Source of the DNA: Oligoflexus sp.
Lineage (GTDB): Bacteria; Bdellovibrionota_B; Oligoflexia; Oligoflexales; Oligoflexaceae
Assembly (NCBI GenBank): GCA_014378195.1
Contig: JACMOC010000084.1
Span: forward strand, 1 to 64,000
DNA: 64,000 nt
Direction: 5' to 3'
The position numbers and the translations under genes are program-made. The notes below the pieces were generated by a model. The model ran no database searches. It worked only from the letters and a program-made list of their open reading frames with translations, and was not told the DNA's origin. Below, one piece after another: positions 61,511 through 64,000 of the stretch (its first letter is position 1; each line of letters begins with the position of its first letter).

Positions 61511-62788
61511 GTGGAATCACAGCTAAACTGCGAGCGCGTTGAGAGCTTTGACGGACTCTCGCCCTGGGATGTACTGGCCCGTGTTCAGACGCACGAACCC
61601 CTTCTGTTTCTAGGCTCGGAACAATCGCCCTATAGTATGCTCGCCTTGAGTTTTGACGAAGAGGGACGCGACGAATTCATGCTTGAAGAGGCCCGCGGGA
61701 CCGTCGATTCCAAGCGCCTCGATGGACTCCCCATGACTCTGGGGCAGATAGCACTCTTGACCTATGACGCCTATAATCCATGGTGCGGACGGGCGAGCGC
61801 ACCCTCACGGTTTTTCAGAGTGACCCGTTCACTGGTATGGTCAAGTCTCACAAAAAAGGCCTATCTCTGCTCGGAGCATGGATTTGAAAAAGCACAGTAT
61901 CAAGTGCAGTGGCCCATTCGGGCGGCGGCGTCTCACGTAACTCTGCCTCCTCAATCCGTGGACTGGAAAAGCACGTGGACGGATTCCCAGTATCTTGAGG
62001 CCGTCGCGCAGTCCCTGGAAGACATACGTGAAGGGCGTTTTTACCAAATCAATCTTCTTCGATACTGGCAGCATCAAGGCGATATATCACGCGCCTATCT
62101 CCTTAGGCGGCTCAAAAAATTCGCAGGTCCGTTTTCGGCTTTTATCGATCTTCCCGATCTCGGTCTCGTCTCCTGGAGCCCTGAGCGTTTTGTCCGCATA
62201 TTTTCAGCCGAAGAGAAGCTTTTTATCGAAGCCGAACCCATCAAGGGCACCCGTCCAGTTTCCAGCGACAAGGTCCACGATGCAGCGCTTATGGAGGAGC
62301 TTAAAAATAGCGCCAAAGATAAAGCTGAGCTGCATATGATCGTCGATCTCATGCGGAATGACCTGCAAAGACTGGCGGTTCGAGGAGGCGTAAGTGTTTT
62401 GGATTCCGGCACCTTGCATAGCTTTCCCAATGTGCACCACCTCGTCGCAACTGTCCGGGGTGAGCTGAAGCCGGGGCTGCGGCTTGATGAGGTGTGCCGT
62501 GCTCTCTGCCCAGGGGGTTCGATTACGGGGGCACCGAAACGCGAAGTTATGGACGTCATTCACAGTCGTGAGGAACGCGAGCGCGGTTATTTTATGGGTA
62601 ACCTCTGGTACAAAGACGCTTATTCCGGCCATATCGATAGCTCGATCCTGATTCGGACGGCCGTTCGGCAATCAACGGCTTCCTGGGAATACGCAGCAGG
62701 CAGCGGGATAACGGTCAAAAGCCATGCCTACGAAGAGCTCCAGGAGGTTCTGACCAAAGCTCGGATCGTGCTTGAGAATCCTTGGTGA
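61511..62788 (+). CDS. pabB: Aminodeoxychorismate synthase component I (PabB)
   Basis: Chorismate-binding enzyme that makes 4-amino-4-deoxychorismate for folate. The 425-residue protein keeps the pocket motifs PIKGTRPVSS, LMRNDLQRLA, FPNVHHLVATVRGEL and LCPGGSITGAPKREVMDVI. FYQINLLRYW, YFMGNLWY and AAGSGITVKSHA also match PabB/TrpE, and the short N-terminal domain and PIKGT Lys favour PabB over TrpE. No amidotransferase (PabA/TrpG) or lyase gene follows. The start is a GTG at 61511 with AAGGG upstream. TrpE remains a possibility. Confidence 0.88.
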   Translation: MESQLNCERVESFDGLSPWDVLARVQTHEPLLFLGSEQSPYSMLALSFDEEGRDEFMLEEARGTVDSKRLDGLPMTLGQIALLTYDAYNPWCGRASAPSRFFRVTRSLVWSSLTKKAYLCSEHGFEKAQYQVQWPIRAAASHVTLPPQSVDWKSTWTDSQYLEAVAQSLEDIREGRFYQINLLRYWQHQGDISRAYLLRRLKKFAGPFSAFIDLPDLGLVSWSPERFVRIFSAEEKLFIEAEPIKGTRPVSSDKVHDAALMEELKNSAKDKAELHMIVDLMRNDLQRLAVRGGVSVLDSGTLHSFPNVHHLVATVRGELKPGLRLDEVCRALCPGGSITGAPKREVMDVIHSREERERGYFMGNLWYKDAYSGHIDSSILIRTAVRQSTASWEYAAGSGITVKSHAYEELQEVLTKARIVLENPW

Positions 62789-62810
62789 ATCCTAGGTATC
62801 ACGCTATAAT
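62782..62810 (+). promoter_or_regulatory. Promoter of the receiver-like/TPR gene
   Basis: TTGGTG (62782-62787) and a perfect TATAAT (62805-62810) are 17 bases apart. The -35 overlaps the pabB stop codon. The downstream gene starts ~75 bases later with GGAGG before its TTG. Confidence 0.7.
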
Positions 62811-62883
62811 GGGCCGTTGAAAGATCGTGGCGGCGCTCAGGCGCAGCGCTCGGTTTCACCCTTATCCTCCCTCGGAGGCTCTC

Positions 62884-64000
62884 TTGGCCGATTCATCAAG
62901 TGCTGTCATTCTGACCAAAAGACCGGAGATTCGTGACGTTGTTCGTCAGGCATTGAAGGCTCGTGGCGTTCAAGCCGATCACATTTTTCCTGTGACGGAT
63001 GAAAAAGAGTGCTTGAAGAAATTGAGTGAAATCGAATACGGGCTCCTCATACTCGACTGGGAGTTTGCCCCTGATAAAGTTCAGGCGATACTCGGCGATA
63101 ATCGCAAGGAATACCGCCTCGAGTCGCACCTGGTTTTTTTGATCGCGGCCCGCGACGAAGATGCCATTATCAAGGTTGCTCAGGAATATTACGTGAATTA
63201 TGTGGCTATCGGTGAGATCACGACCGATACCATCCGTGATCAGATCAAGGGTCTGGTCAAAGAATTTACCAGTACGGGGCCTTTGCGCAAGATGCTTTTG
63301 GCCGTTGATAGCTGCCGCAAGAGTGGAGACCATCTTAACGCCCTTGAGATGCTCGAAAAGCTCTACGCAAAACAAGGCGATAACGAGAAGATCGGGATGG
63401 AGCTGGCCGAGGCCTACATCCTCGATGATCGCTGGCAGCTGGCCGAGGATATCCTCAGAAAACTCCTTACCGCCGAGGATGTCTCGCCGCGCGTCAAACA
63501 TCTTTTCGCACGCTGTCGCCTGAAGGCGGGGGATTATAATACCGCCGTTGCCTCGCTCAAAGGCGCCCAACTCCTGAGTCCTTATAATATCGAGAGGCTC
63601 CTCGAGATCGGCAATCTTTTTCTAAAACTGGATCGCCCGGAAGAAGCGGAAGACGCCTTTTCAGAAATCCTCGATTTTGCGCCGGGCAGTAAACCGGCGA
63701 TCTTTGGCCAAAGCACGAGCAAGCTTTTGATGGGCGAACTCAACGAGGCACTTCAGATCCTCAATGGTGTCGCAAATCCTCGAGAACTCAGCGCAATTTT
63801 CAATACAGCTGCCATTATGGCTATTAAGCAACAGCGCTTTGATGCCGGTTTCGGGCTTTATCAAAAGGCTTTGCAATTGCTTTCGAAAAAGCCCAAACTC
63901 GTGTCCCGTATTCTTTACAATATGGGCATCGGTTATGTGAAGATGGGAAAGAACGATAAAGGCTTGAAATGTTTCGAGAAAGCATCTGAGCAGGACCCGA
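62884..64000 (+). CDS. Receiver-like/TPR protein (runs off the window)
   Basis: Open from a TTG at 62884 to the window end (372 codons, no stop). GGAGG lies six bases ahead of the TTG. Residues ~5-125 resemble a response-regulator receiver (VILTKRPEIRDVVRQALKARG, GLLILDWEF with an Asp at the phosphorylation position, LVFLIAARDE). From ~140 on TPR-like repeats follow (SGDHLNALEMLEKLYAKQGDNEKIGMELAEAYILDDRWQLAEDIL). Because a stop is absent, the complete length and any output domain are unknown. Confidence 0.8.
   Translation, partial: MADSSSAVILTKRPEIRDVVRQALKARGVQADHIFPVTDEKECLKKLSEIEYGLLILDWEFAPDKVQAILGDNRKEYRLESHLVFLIAARDEDAIIKVAQEYYVNYVAIGEITTDTIRDQIKGLVKEFTSTGPLRKMLLAVDSCRKSGDHLNALEMLEKLYAKQGDNEKIGMELAEAYILDDRWQLAEDILRKLLTAEDVSPRVKHLFARCRLKAGDYNTAVASLKGAQLLSPYNIERLLEIGNLFLKLDRPEEAEDAFSEILDFAPGSKPAIFGQSTSKLLMGELNEALQILNGVANPRELSAIFNTAAIMAIKQQRFDAGFGLYQKALQLLSKKPKLVSRILYNMGIGYVKMGKNDKGLKCFEKASEQDP

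Noticed and set aside
62896-63570. 224-codon minus frame near the right end
   Set aside because: Antisense to the receiver-like/TPR gene, which has GGAGG, a TATAAT promoter and recognisable domains.

Overview
The window reads as chromosomal DNA of a Gram-negative, lipoprotein-rich bacterium. The mix suggests Bdellovibrionota/Oligoflexia or a neighbouring former-deltaproteobacterial lineage: about seven lipobox proteins, a bacterial mevalonate pathway with class II HMG-CoA reductase, PilZ and receiver-like proteins, a CheA/CheW pair, MotB, TPR giants and EpmA. This placement is inference from gene content; no rRNA or tRNA gene is visible. Gene density is high, with short gaps and many stop/start overlaps. 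There is no CRISPR array, insertion sequence or prophage.

Layout. 0.3-2.7 kb: groES-groEL on the minus strand, with a sigma70-like promoter and a strong terminator. 2.7-8.2 kb: a membrane protein, a Cys-rich lipoprotein, a long-chain acyl-CoA synthetase, a secreted protein, a pseudouridine synthase and a MazG-like hydrolase. 8.3-12.3 kb: a two-gene lipoprotein unit whose second product is a trypsin-like protease fused to leucine-rich repeats, then a small secreted protein. 12.3-19.0 kb: a minus-strand mevalonate operon mvaA-mvaK2-mvaD-mvaK1 with overlapping genes and a palindrome upstream, plus a type 2 IPP isomerase with an unexplained N-terminal extension. HMG-CoA synthase is not in the window. 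19-24.6 kb: an epimerase, two lipoproteins, a small cluster ending in a CpaC/RcpA-like secretin, and epmA. 24.6-28.6 kb: a Lon-type AAA+ protease with its upstream partner and a 38-residue very basic protein.

28.6-34.6 kb: a two-TM protein, rlmN, a receiver-PilZ protein, tlyA, a lipoprotein with a HEARH motif and an alpha/beta hydrolase lipoprotein. 34.5-36.4 kb is a rearrangement scar. The frameshifted 3' end of a surface-protein gene (minus) meets a 5'-truncated motA (plus), which is followed by an intact motB. 36.4-43.3 kb: an M17 aminopeptidase, serB, a LysR regulator, a small protein, a DUF4301 protein and a helical-repeat-like protein. 43.5-49.0 kb: one 1846-residue TPR protein. 49.0-54.3 kb: a secreted TPR protein, then a sensory operon encoding a STAS/zinc-ribbon protein, CheA and CheW. 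54.5-62.8 kb: a winged-helix regulator, enolase, a second M17 aminopeptidase, mutY, a histone-H1-like protein, enoyl-CoA hydratase, 3-hydroxyacyl-CoA dehydrogenase and pabB. The window ends inside a receiver-like/TPR protein.

Functional themes are isoprenoid precursor synthesis, fatty-acyl metabolism, protein quality control (GroESL, Lon, M17 peptidases), rRNA and EF-P modification, envelope lipoproteins and hydrolases, and chemosensory signalling. The least explained parts are the secretin mini-cluster, the isomerase extension, the STAS-CheA-CheW unit, the giant TPR protein and the motA junction.
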